A stretch of DNA of 64,000 nucleotides from positions 2,326,930 through 2,390,929 of the forward strand of contig NZ_LN831279.1 in the NCBI RefSeq assembly GCF_900069005.2, in the 5' to 3' direction. The notes beneath the pieces are model-generated. The model did not search any database. It saw nothing but the letters and a program-made list of their open reading frames with translations, and had not been told where the DNA came from. Made by a program: the position numbers and the translations under genes. Source of the stretch: Paenibacillus sp. GM2 (GTDB lineage Bacteria; Bacillota; Bacilli; Paenibacillales; Paenibacillaceae). This document shows positions 9,312 to 16,860 of the stretch, in pieces; position 1 is the stretch's first letter, and each line of letters starts with the position of its first letter.

Positions 9312-10105
9312 GCCGACGGTCGACGATCCTTGAACACGGGAATCCGTTCTCGCACCTGCTGGACGAGGGTTAAATCAAGATGGCCGGTAATGATCCCCTC
9401 TGCCTCCCCGCCCTCGGCGATCCACTCCCCCCACGGATCAATGATCGCCGAATGTCCGAAGAAATGGTCATCGCCATTTCTCCCTGTCGTATTGCAGGCG
9501 ATCACATACATTTGATTCTCGATCGCCCGCGCGGTCAACAAAGTGCGCCAGTGCTGCAGCCGTGGGTGCGGCCACTGGGCCGGCACGAACATAATCTGCG
9601 CCCCATTCAGCGACAATGTACGAGCCAGTTCGGGGAAGCGGATATCATAACAGATCGCCGCCCCGGCTCTTATCCCGTCCAATTCAAAGGTAACCGCCTG
9701 ATCTCCTGCCGCCAGGTACTTGTCTTCATGCATCAGCCCGAACAAATGAATTTTGGAATAGGCCGCGACTTCCTCGCCCGTCCGATCGAAGACCAGCATC
9801 GTATTATATACCTTATTTCCTCTCTTCTCAGCTATGGACCCGGCAACGATATGAACCTTGAATTTGCGTGCAAATTCTGAAATCCAGCGCCGGCTTTCCC
9901 GCCCCTCTGGGTCGGCAAGCTCCCCCATTTGCTCAAGCGCATACCCCGTATTCCACATTTCAGGCAGAACGATCATATCGGGCTTTAAGGCGGCTTCCGC
10001 AGCCTGCTGTATTTTACTTTGCAACATTTCCCGGTTTCGATCCGGCTTCCCTGCCATGATGTCCGTTTGAATTAGAGCCATTTGCCACTTGGTCTTAGCC
10101 TCCAC
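9299..10105 (-). CDS. Carbon-nitrogen hydrolase (nitrilase superfamily, MtnU/YafV-like)
   Basis: About 268 residues. Catalytic triad of the superfamily is visible: Glu in VLPEMWNTGY, Lys in AYSKIHLFGLMHEDKY, Cys in GAAICYDIRFPE. The motifs WPHPRLQHWRTLL, ARAIENQMYVIACNTTGR and IIDPWGEW resemble B. subtilis MtnU (YkrU) and E. coli YafV, omega-amidases that deaminate 2-oxoglutaramate or 2-oxosuccinamate and are linked to methionine salvage. I chose the GTG at 10105 because AAGGGGGAT lies 8 nt upstream; the frame stays open 23 codons further with no ribosome site. An mtnB gene stands 6 kb away. Substrate is inferred. Confidence 0.88.
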   Translation of the reverse strand: MEAKTKWQMALIQTDIMAGKPDRNREMLQSKIQQAAEAALKPDMIVLPEMWNTGYALEQMGELADPEGRESRRWISEFARKFKVHIVAGSIAEKRGNKVYNTMLVFDRTGEEVAAYSKIHLFGLMHEDKYLAAGDQAVTFELDGIRAGAAICYDIRFPELARTLSLNGAQIMFVPAQWPHPRLQHWRTLLTARAIENQMYVIACNTTGRNGDDHFFGHSAIIDPWGEWIAEGGEAEGIITGHLDLTLVQQVRERIPVFKDRRPSAYEL

Positions 10106-10176
10106 TTTTTTATCCCCCTTATATAAGGAATCTGCCAACAAAGCAATCCATGATTCTATCAAAATAAAGCCCAATC

Positions 10177-10204
10177 ACTCTTCTCTGGGCGAATGCATAG
10201 AATA
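10177..10204 (+). promoter_or_regulatory. Possible sigma-K-type promoter of the cupin gene
   Basis: CATAGAATA (10196-10204) matches the mother-cell sigma-K -10 pattern CATANNNTA, with AC 17 nt upstream (10177-10178). It is 40 bp before the chosen start. The pattern is short and can occur by chance. Confidence 0.3.
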
Positions 10205-10243
10205 CTCCATCAATCTCAACCGGAAGGATGGAGAGAACATCGT

Positions 10244-11149
10244 ATGTCGATCTCCTACATGGATTATACCTCACCTAATGTCCAATTTACTTATGACTTG
10301 AAGAACAACCCGTTCTTTAAAAAAGACAATCAGAATTATATTAATGTCCTGTCAATCAATCAGTTGAATACGCTTGGGGACAACTCACTGCTCGATATAT
10401 TCCTTAGCAATGGCGGGACGGTAGAGCCCCATTATCATCAAAATGCTTCCGAATTAGTCTATTGTATTGCCGGCTCGGCTGTCGTCTCACTAATCAATCC
10501 TTTCACGAGCCAATTGTTGCATTTTCCAATCAGACCGGGTCAGGTTGCCAATGTGCCGCAAGGCTGGTGGCATTATGAAATTGCAACGAGGGATAACACC
10601 CATCTGTTAGCCGTGTTTGATGCACCGATTCCTGAGGTTATTTTTGGTTCGGATATTCTCAGATTAACTCCTGCCAATGTGCTTGCCGACACGTACTGTC
10701 TGAATGAAGCCGAGGTCAAAGAGACGCTGGCTCCTATCACTTCAACCGTCATTGTTGGCCCGCCCAAAGATTGTAAACCTACTGGCCCTTCAAGCTCTTC
10801 AAACAATCAGAAACGAAGCACCCCGCCCACACAAACGGTACAATTCCAGCAGGTGCCAGGCTCAACTCAACGACACGCAGAACGAGCCAGGTCTCAGTGG
10901 AGCCAGCCAAACCAAGCTAACGGCGTTCCGGAACTTTCTCAACCCGTCACTCCCAGGTTCCCCTCCCCATACCAGACTATGCCGCAGCAAATGCAGACCT
11001 ATCCGATATCAGTTAGGCCTGGATGGACAGTAATGGCAAGCAGTTATCCGGCCTATGGAAATCCGCAAGCAGGACAACAATCGCAGCAAGCAGCCCCGCC
11101 CCCATTCCCGACTTATCCGGGTCTCCCGATGCAGTCATTCCCACGCTAA
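10244..11149 (+). CDS. Cupin-domain protein with Pro/Gln-rich C-terminal tail, possibly spore-surface
   Basis: About 301 residues. A single cupin barrel spans about 25-150: motif 1 is GTVEPHYHQNASELVYCIAG (two His and a Glu, the usual metal ligands) and motif 2 is PGQVANVPQGWWHYEIA (with His). The C-terminal ~120 residues are low complexity, rich in P, Q, S and N (PYQTMPQQMQTYPISV), a composition common in coat and exosporium proteins. ATG at 10244 follows GGAGAGAACATCGT; an upstream ATG at 10193 has no ribosome site. A sigma-K-like promoter lies upstream. Role is unknown: barrel and metal site are seen, the spore link is inferred. Confidence 0.8.
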   Translation: MSISYMDYTSPNVQFTYDLKNNPFFKKDNQNYINVLSINQLNTLGDNSLLDIFLSNGGTVEPHYHQNASELVYCIAGSAVVSLINPFTSQLLHFPIRPGQVANVPQGWWHYEIATRDNTHLLAVFDAPIPEVIFGSDILRLTPANVLADTYCLNEAEVKETLAPITSTVIVGPPKDCKPTGPSSSSNNQKRSTPPTQTVQFQQVPGSTQRHAERARSQWSQPNQANGVPELSQPVTPRFPSPYQTMPQQMQTYPISVRPGWTVMASSYPAYGNPQAGQQSQQAAPPPFPTYPGLPMQSFPR

Positions 11150-11193
11150 ACGGAAGTAAGATCATATACTCTACTCCAGACATAAATAGAAAA

Positions 11194-11222
11194 TAGCTGC
11201 AAGTGAGCAGCTTTTTTCTATG
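11194..11222 (+). terminator. Terminator of the cupin gene
   Basis: TAGCTGC / GCAGCTT stem with a 6-nt loop, followed by TTTTTTC, about 45 bp after the stop. Confidence 0.8.
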
Positions 11223-11749
11223 TTCAAGTAAAGTAATGCTCTCTAGTGAAGTATAGAGCTAGTAGGCTAACTTCAACGTAGAGGCGGAGGCTAAAGGGCT
11301 TGCAGATGCATCCCAGGAGGAGCCCGGTCTGTGCTCTACCTCTAAAGACTTCGGGTGACCGGATCAAGCAGCCAACACATATCTACCATGATTACAAGTC
11401 CCACAGCCAGCAATCACTGTTGAATCTACCGCGATTCCCCTCAGACTGCCGTCACCCGGACGGTCGAGCGGCATCACCTTACCGCTTATAGCTGAGGACG
11501 CTTCGCAAACAGTACCCAGACTTTTCTCCGCACGCCTTCTTGCAGCACTAATGACCCTGATTTTCCCAATCGTCAATAGACCCTTCAAAAAATATCACAT
11601 CCGTAAAATCTAAGTGTGTTCAGGAACAGTTTGGCCAGCGCTTCTTTTCAAGCCCGGCGACACATGGTATTCTAGCATTAACAAGAAAACCTCTCCCGGA
11701 TATTCTCCGGAGAATGACCGACTACATACGTAGAATATATAAACGTGTT
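11223..11749. other. Long intergenic stretch before the proBA leader
   Basis: About 500 bp without a credible gene. Short open frames on both strands lack ribosome sites and family features. A weak promoter TTTTCA-17 nt-TATTCT at 11645-11673 could start the T-box transcript. TATTCTCCGGAGAATGA (11701-11717) contains a small palindrome around CTCCGGAG, and CCCGGATATTCTCCGG lies at 11696-11711. Confidence 0.4.
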
Positions 11750-11973
11750 GACGGGACCAAGTACAAGAGCGATGCGAACCATAGAGAGCAGATTCCTCGG
11801 CTGCAAGAATTTGCACTTCGCACTCTTCGAAACCTACCCCCGAGCGGCCGCCTCGTCAAGAGCGGACAGCGCCCCTGTTACCGGGTAATCAAGTTGGATG
11901 AGCAATCATCAATTAAGGTGGTACCGCGGAAGTGAAACTTTCGTCCTTTGCAAGCAAAGGCGGAAGTTTTTTT
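11750..11973 (+). ncRNA. T-box leader of proBA (proline tRNA sensing)
   Basis: The T-box sequence AAGGTGGTACCGCGG (11915-11929) is followed by an intrinsic terminator (stem 11935-11950 with 11955-11970, then T run). Pairing of the T-box with the sequence upstream of the terminator would form the antiterminator when uncharged tRNA binds. Stem I is expected about 11760-11850. In that region CCT followed by A (11833-11836) is a candidate specifier for tRNA-Pro, which fits the downstream genes. B. subtilis proBA is also controlled by a T-box. The T-box core is certain; the exact 5' end and specifier are inferred. Confidence 0.9.
11935..11973 (+). terminator. T-box-controlled terminator
   Basis: AAACTTTCGTCCTTTG pairs with CAAAGGCGGAAGTTT around the loop CAAG, with one mismatch, then TTTTTTT. 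It lies about 30 bp before the proB start, the conditional terminator of the T-box system. Confidence 0.9.
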
Positions 11974-12004
11974 GTATATTAACTTATCTTTGGGAGTGAA
12001 CTCC

Positions 12005-13111
12005 ATGCTAAGACGCATCGTTGTCAAAATAGGCAGCAGCTCATTAACCTCTTCGGAAGGGGAACTAAACCGGAAAGCAATCGACTTCTTCTCCTCCGAG
12101 CTGGCTGCCCTGAAAGCTGAAAATTATCAGATTCTGCTCGTCACCTCCGGAGCGGTCGCAGCGGGATTCCGCGAAATCGGATATGCCGAGCGGCCGAAGC
12201 TGCTGCATGAGAAGCAGGCCGCGGCAGCTGTCGGCCAAGCGCTGCTGATGCAGAACTATCGCGAGGCCCTGACTGTACACGGCGTATCAGCCGCACAAGT
12301 TCTGCTGACACGCTCCGATTTTCAGAACCGCAAGCGGATGGGCAACGCCAGCATGACGCTGGAGGAACTGCTTGGCCGAGGCGTCCTCCCCATTATCAAT
12401 GAGAACGATACGGTCTCTATCGATGAATTGAAATTCGGTGATAACGATACGTTATCTGCCCTGGTCGCCAATTTGATTAAGGCCGATCAGTTGATCATCC
12501 TGACGGATATGAACGGATTATATACGAAGGATCCACGTATTGATCCGTCAGCTCGGCGTATTGACCGTGTGCAGGAAATCGATGATGACATTTATAAAAT
12601 CGCTGGCGGTGCCGGAACCGCTGTCGGAACCGGCGGCATGCGCTCCAAGATCGATGCGGCCAAGATCGCCTCGCGCGGCGGGGTTCCTGTCTTCATCGGC
12701 AAGATCAATCAGCCGGGGCAACTGGCGCAAACTGTAAACGGGCAAGGACAGGGAACCTACTTCGAAGCCAATGACTCGGCGCTGCCGCGCAAGAAGCAAT
12801 GGCTTGGCTTCCTCTCGATTCCGATCGGCACATTGACGGTCGATGCCGGCGCAGAGGAAGCGCTGATACATGGAGGGCGCAGCCTTCTGCCAGTCGGGGT
12901 ACGTGAATCGACCGGACATTTCCAGGCCGGGGATGTCGTGGAAGTAGTGAACCCCGACGGCGAGGTTCTAGGGCGCGGCATTGTGAACTATGATGCTGAT
13001 CAAATGCAGGACATCATGGGATTGCCCAGCTCGGAGGTGGTGAAGACGATGAACAGCGTCCATCGTCTGGAGGTTATACATCGCGACGAGTGGATTTCAT
13101 TGAAAGCTTGA
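12005..13111 (+). CDS. proB: Glutamate 5-kinase
   Basis: First step of proline synthesis: ATP-dependent phosphorylation of glutamate to gamma-glutamyl phosphate in the cytosol. 368 residues. Amino acid kinase domain about 1-260 (VVKIGSSSLTS at the start; LLVTSGAVAAGF; PIINENDTVS; FGDNDTLSALVA; LTDMNGLYTKDPR; GTGGMRSKIDAAKIA) and a C-terminal PUA domain about 275-365. ATG at 12005 follows GGGAGTGAACTCC; the frame extends upstream into the leader. Followed 33 bp later by proA. Proline feedback is known for the family. Expression is controlled by the T-box. Confidence 0.96.
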   Translation: MLRRIVVKIGSSSLTSSEGELNRKAIDFFSSELAALKAENYQILLVTSGAVAAGFREIGYAERPKLLHEKQAAAAVGQALLMQNYREALTVHGVSAAQVLLTRSDFQNRKRMGNASMTLEELLGRGVLPIINENDTVSIDELKFGDNDTLSALVANLIKADQLIILTDMNGLYTKDPRIDPSARRIDRVQEIDDDIYKIAGGAGTAVGTGGMRSKIDAAKIASRGGVPVFIGKINQPGQLAQTVNGQGQGTYFEANDSALPRKKQWLGFLSIPIGTLTVDAGAEEALIHGGRSLLPVGVRESTGHFQAGDVVEVVNPDGEVLGRGIVNYDADQMQDIMGLPSSEVVKTMNSVHRLEVIHRDEWISLKA

Positions 13112-13144
13112 TCATCATATATAAATACTGAGGAGGTATTTCAA

Positions 13145-14392
13145 ATGAGTGAAGTGAGACAGAAAGCACAACTTGCAGGCAAGGCCTGCTCCGCCCTGAG
13201 CGGACTGACTACCGCGCTGAAGAACGAAGCGCTGCTTGCCGCCGCCAATGCGCTGGTGGAGAACAACGAGGCGATCATTGCCGCCAACCGGGAGGATCTT
13301 GACCGCGGACGCGACAATGGAACCAATGAATCTCTGCTCGATCGGCTTGCTCTGAATGAACAGCGCATCGAAGCTATCGCAGAAGGATTGAGACAAATTG
13401 TCTCGCTTCCGGACCCCATCGGTGAATTGCTGGAGACATTTGAACGCCCAAATGGATTGCATATTGCGAAGCGCCGCGTTCCCCTCGGCGTCATCGGAAT
13501 GATCTATGAAGCGCGGCCAAACGTGACGGTTGATGCCATCGGCCTCTGCCTGAAGACGGGCAACGCCGTTGTCCTCAGAGGCGGATCAGCGGCCATTGCC
13601 TCTAACCGCAAGATCGTCGAGATCATTCATGAAGCATTGGATTCGACGTCTATTCCGCGCGATGCGGTGCAATTGATCGAGGATTCCAACCGTTCCTCGG
13701 TGGACGAGATGCTGAAGCTGAATGGCCTGCTTGACGTCGTTATTCCTCGCGGCGGCAGCTCGCTTATCCAGAACGTTGTCAACAACGCCACCGTTCCGGT
13801 CATTGAGACAGGCGCAGGCATCTGCCACACTTATCTGGATGCCACCGCAGATGCAGCGATGGCGACAGACATTGCGCTCAACGCCAAGGTACAGCGCCCT
13901 TCCGTGTGCAACTCGATGGAGACGATGCTCGTTCATCAGAATTTCGCCGCTGCGCATCTGCCTGCTTTGGCGCAGCGCTTCAGCGAAGCAAACGTGGAGC
14001 TCAGAGGCTGTGAACAGACGAGAGCTCTCGTCGATTGGGCTAAACCGGCAACCGATGAGGATTATGCCACTGAATACAACGACTATATTCTTAATGTCAA
14101 GATCGTCAAGGATCTGGATGAAGCGCTGGCCCATATCGCCCGCTTCAGCACGAAGCACTCCGAGTGCATCGTAACCGAGGATCTGCAGCATGCCGAACGC
14201 TTCCTGCAGGAAGTAGACGCGGCTGCTGTCTATTATAACGCCTCCACTCGTTTCACGGATGGCTTCGAATTCGGCTTCGGCGCCGAGATCGGCATCAGCA
14301 CACAGAAGCTGCATGCCAGAGGTCCGATGGGGCTTCCAGCCTTGACATCAACCAAATATATCATTCACGGCAATGGTCAAATCCGTGGATAA
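13145..14392 (+). CDS. proA: Gamma-glutamyl phosphate reductase
   Basis: NADPH-dependent reduction of gamma-glutamyl phosphate to glutamate-5-semialdehyde, the second step of proline synthesis. 415 residues, standard length. Aldehyde-dehydrogenase fold; recognised from IANREDLDRG-like N-terminal region, RRVPLGVIGMIYEARPNVTVDA (about 116-138), GNAVVLRGGSAA, the catalytic Cys in AKVQRPSVCNSMET (about 258) and FGFGAEIGISTQKLHARGPMGL near the C-terminus. Ribosome site GAGGAGGTATTTCAA. Forms an operon with proB. Confidence 0.97.
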   Translation: MSEVRQKAQLAGKACSALSGLTTALKNEALLAAANALVENNEAIIAANREDLDRGRDNGTNESLLDRLALNEQRIEAIAEGLRQIVSLPDPIGELLETFERPNGLHIAKRRVPLGVIGMIYEARPNVTVDAIGLCLKTGNAVVLRGGSAAIASNRKIVEIIHEALDSTSIPRDAVQLIEDSNRSSVDEMLKLNGLLDVVIPRGGSSLIQNVVNNATVPVIETGAGICHTYLDATADAAMATDIALNAKVQRPSVCNSMETMLVHQNFAAAHLPALAQRFSEANVELRGCEQTRALVDWAKPATDEDYATEYNDYILNVKIVKDLDEALAHIARFSTKHSECIVTEDLQHAERFLQEVDAAAVYYNASTRFTDGFEFGFGAEIGISTQKLHARGPMGLPALTSTKYIIHGNGQIRG

Positions 14393-14550
14393 TGACATGG
14401 GCTGCAGCCGTGTTGTCCAATTTCAATCATAGATTGACATCGGATAATCATAGCTATGATTAATAGGAAATCTCTCTTCTTCTGGACAGAACGTTTAACA
14501 ATGATATGGAGTTGTCAGGCTCAGCGCGGCTAAATGGATCTATCTGATAG

Positions 14551-14737
14551 GTAACGGAAATACGGTACGTTATGGTTGCTGAAAAGCGAGTTAAGACAAA
14601 TCTAACGGAAATTGGGGACCTTATTACAAAACAATAATGCTAAAATCATCTGTTGGAACAGCGAATAGCGGAACCTATTTCCGTTACTTTTCCGAAAGGC
14701 CTGAAATTTGCAATATAGCGGCTGTCTGTTCCGTTAG
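14551..14737. repeat. Nested inverted-repeat element before proC
   Basis: GTAACGGAAATA (14551-14562) is inverted as TATTTCCGTTAC (14676-14687), and CTAACGGAA (14602-14610) is inverted as TTCCGTTAG (14729-14737); the two pairs interlock. The word CTAACGGAAATTGGGGACC (14602-14620) matches the unit core CTAACGAAACTGGGGATCG of the array at 6899-7575, so both belong to one repeat family. The element lies between proA and proC with no gene inside. Confidence 0.7.
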
Positions 14738-14849
14738 AGGTCGGAAATCAAGTCCAAGCTACGCTGATGCTGCTCCTCCGCTTTACTTAGCCCCACTTCG
14801 GGCATACTTAGACAATATCAATCCAGTAATCCACAGTGGAGGTCATACC

Positions 14850-15719
14850 ATGGTCACTAACGAAAACAAAAACTCTTCGAAGCCAGGTACGATCAGCTTT
14901 TATGGCGCAGGTTCCATGGCTGAAGCGATCGTCCGCGGACTCATTCATAAGCAGGTAGCCAAGCCTGCCTCGATATCGATGCTGAATCGCAGCAATCAGG
15001 AGCGTCTGGCCTATCTGACGAATCAATATGGAGTGGTCACGAGCAATCAGGAGGAACAAAAGAACCAACTGTTGGAAGAAGCTTCAATCATCGTACTAGC
15101 GATGAAACCGAAGGACGCCAAAGACGCGATTACTGCGATCGCTCCTCACCTCTCGGAGAAGCAGCTGCTCGTCTCCGTTATCGCTGGCTTGTCCATCGAG
15201 ACGATTCAGCAGCTGCTTGGCTTCGCCGCCCCGATCGCCAGAACGATGCCGAACACTTCAAGCTCCATTGGTTACGGGGCAACTGGGATCGCCTTCTCTG
15301 ACGAAGTCAGCGAAGAACAGAAGCAGCAGGTGCTGACGATGTTCGAAGCGGTCGGAACCGTCTCGGTCATTCCGGAAGAGAAGATGGAAATTCTGACCGG
15401 TGTTTCAGGCAGCGGCCCGGCTTATGTCTACTTCATGATGGAAGCGATGATCGCTGCCGGGATTGAGGGCGGACTGTCGCCAGAGCAAGCGCGGGAATTA
15501 ACGATACAGACCGTGCTCGGCGCGGCTGTCATGATGCGCGAGACCGGCGAGGAACCGGCCAAATTGCGCGCAGATATTACATCTCCAAATGGCTCGACCC
15601 AGGCCGCATTGGATGTTCTGCGTGAGGGCGGTTTTACAGAAGCGGTTAAAGCCGCCGTCCGCAGAGCAGAGGAACGCTCGCGTGAGATGGGGCAAGCTGT
15701 GAAGGACACATTGCAATAA
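14850..15719 (+). CDS. proC: Pyrroline-5-carboxylate reductase
   Basis: Last step of proline synthesis, NAD(P)H-dependent reduction of 1-pyrroline-5-carboxylate. 289 residues. N-terminal Rossmann fold (ISFYGAGSMAEAIVRG, about 12-27; VLAMKPKDAKDAI) and C-terminal dimerisation domain with the family signature MEILTGVSGSGPAYVYFMME and ITSPNGSTQAALDVL. The frame is open 71 codons further upstream, through the repeat element, but the ATG at 14850 has GGAGG 8 nt before it and starts the conserved fold. It is 457 bp from proA, so it probably has its own promoter. An open frame continues after its stop. Confidence 0.95.
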   Translation: MVTNENKNSSKPGTISFYGAGSMAEAIVRGLIHKQVAKPASISMLNRSNQERLAYLTNQYGVVTSNQEEQKNQLLEEASIIVLAMKPKDAKDAITAIAPHLSEKQLLVSVIAGLSIETIQQLLGFAAPIARTMPNTSSSIGYGATGIAFSDEVSEEQKQQVLTMFEAVGTVSVIPEEKMEILTGVSGSGPAYVYFMMEAMIAAGIEGGLSPEQARELTIQTVLGAAVMMRETGEEPAKLRADITSPNGSTQAALDVLREGGFTEAVKAAVRRAEERSREMGQAVKDTLQ

Positions 15720-15965
15720 GCTGCTCCGGATGACTGGCAGCTTGCCGCATCTGCAAGGCCAAGCCAGTTCCAGGCTTGTGCTAAGGAATGGCCGAACCCT
15801 GAAGTCGGCTCGATGATGCTGTCCTGGCGGATCGGGCCAGCTTCAGGGTATTATGGCCAGCAGGAATACATAAACGCTGGCTACTATGCATTCACTTCAA
15901 ATCAGCTAGGGCCTTGGCGCGCAGACAGCTATGCGTACAGGCCTATATTGGATCCTGCGAGTTAG
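15720..15965 (+). pseudogene. Open frame continuing after the proC stop, possible gene remnant
   Basis: Directly after the proC TAA the same frame stays open for 81 codons to TAG at 15963. The translation is rich in W, Y, G and P (WPNPEVGSMMLSWRIGPASG; YINAGYYAFTSNQLGPW; ADSYAYRPILDPAS) and looks protein-like rather than random. The only ATG codons in frame (ATGATG near 15809) have no clear ribosome site. It may be the 3' remnant of a lost gene, or chance. I recognise no family. mtnB starts 34 bp after the stop. Confidence 0.35.
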
Positions 15966-15999
15966 AGGAGAATGGCACTTTAAGGAGGGACATTAGTCC

Positions 16000-16650
16000 A
16001 TGATGGCCTTTGCACAAATTGCCTTGGAAGAGAAGCAAGCCAGGCTTGCCGAGCTTAAAGAAGTGAAAGAACTATTGGCTGCCAAGGGCTGGTTCCCGGG
16101 TACAAGCGGCGATTTATCCGCTCGTGTCGGCAAGTATGCGCCAGACGAATTTTATTTTGCGATCACTTCCCGTGGCAAGGATAAAGCGATGCAGCACACA
16201 CCGGAGGATTTTCTGTTCGTTGACGCTGGGGGCAATGCTTGTGAGACAACCTCTCTTAAGCCAAGCAGGGAAAGCTTGATCCACGCTAAAATCTACCGAA
16301 TGACCGGCAGCAGCGCTATTTTTCATGTACATACAGTGTTTAATAATTTGATTAGCGAAGTTTACGGAGATCAGGGATTTATTCCGGTTCACGGCAACGA
16401 ACTGATCAAAGAGCTCGGAATCTGGGAAGAGCGTGCAGCGATTGAAATTCCCGTACTGCCTAATTATGCAGATATTCCTTCCGTCGCCAAGCTGGTGCCC
16501 GGAGCGATCCATCCCGATATTCCCGGTTTCGTATTGCGAAATCATGGCATTTATGCCTGGGGCAGCAGCATTCTTGAAGCCAAACGGCACCTGGAAGCCT
16601 TTGAATTTATGATCGAGCTGGAATATCGACGCCTCGCCCTGCTTCGATAA
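16000..16650 (+). CDS. mtnB: Methylthioribulose-1-phosphate dehydratase
   Basis: Class II aldolase/adducin-fold, zinc-dependent enzyme of the methionine salvage pathway; dehydrates 5-methylthioribulose 1-phosphate to the diketo compound. 216 residues. Seen: KGWFPGTSGDLSAR, SRGKDK, the phosphate-binding SLKPSRESLIHAKIYR, zinc-site HVHTVFNN (two His) and a further His in VLRNHGIYAWG near the C-terminus. Start ATG at 16000 (or the adjacent ATG 16003) after TAAGGAGGGA. The partners mtnA, mtnK, mtnW, mtnX and mtnD are not in this window, which is unusual because in B. subtilis mtnB sits in the mtnWXBD operon. The MtnU-like gene at 9299 is the only other possible salvage gene here. Confidence 0.92.
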   Translation: MMAFAQIALEEKQARLAELKEVKELLAAKGWFPGTSGDLSARVGKYAPDEFYFAITSRGKDKAMQHTPEDFLFVDAGGNACETTSLKPSRESLIHAKIYRMTGSSAIFHVHTVFNNLISEVYGDQGFIPVHGNELIKELGIWEERAAIEIPVLPNYADIPSVAKLVPGAIHPDIPGFVLRNHGIYAWGSSILEAKRHLEAFEFMIELEYRRLALLR

Positions 16651-16750
16651 TCGCTATCAAGCACCTCTTTTTTTTAGCGGTACACAACTGTAGATACATC
16701 TTTACATAACTTCGAAGGAAATAGGCAAAGAGGCTTGCCCTTTGTCCCAT

Positions 16751-16817
16751 CTGTATAGCTAACAGAACAGCCCTCGCTGGATGACTCCCAGCGAGGGCTG
16801 TTCTGTTAGCTATACAG
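16751..16817. repeat. Perfect 30-bp inverted repeat (hairpin) between mtnB and dhaKL
   Basis: Positions 16751-16780 and 16788-16817 are exact inverse complements (30 bp, loop ATGACTC); the base of the stem reads CTGTATAGCTAACAG and the tip CCCTCGCTGG. It lies between the convergent mtnB and dhaKL genes, 101 bp after one and 44 bp after the other. No T-run follows on either strand, so it is not a standard intrinsic terminator, although it may block transcripts from both sides or be an RNase III target. Confidence 0.85.
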
Positions 16818-16860
16818 GTATTCATTGGAACTAGGCGAAGCTTCTCAAGGACAATTCGTA

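Noticed and set aside
10193-10243. Upstream start for the cupin protein
   Set aside because: No ribosome site; the ATG at 10244 has a good one and starts the conserved part.
11364-11588. 74-codon frame on the minus strand between the cupin gene and proB
   Set aside because: It starts at a TTG without a ribosome site, and the composition is unremarkable.
13586-14314. 242-codon open frame opposite proA
   Set aside because: Shadow of proA; high GC third positions keep the reverse frame open. No recognisable protein.
14637-14849. N-terminal extension of ProC
   Set aside because: The extension would be translated from the repeat element; the ATG at 14850 with GGAGG begins the Rossmann fold.
15966-15999. 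SAM riboswitch (S-box) before mtnB
   Set aside because: The gap is 34 bp and contains only the ribosome site; there is no room for an S-box.
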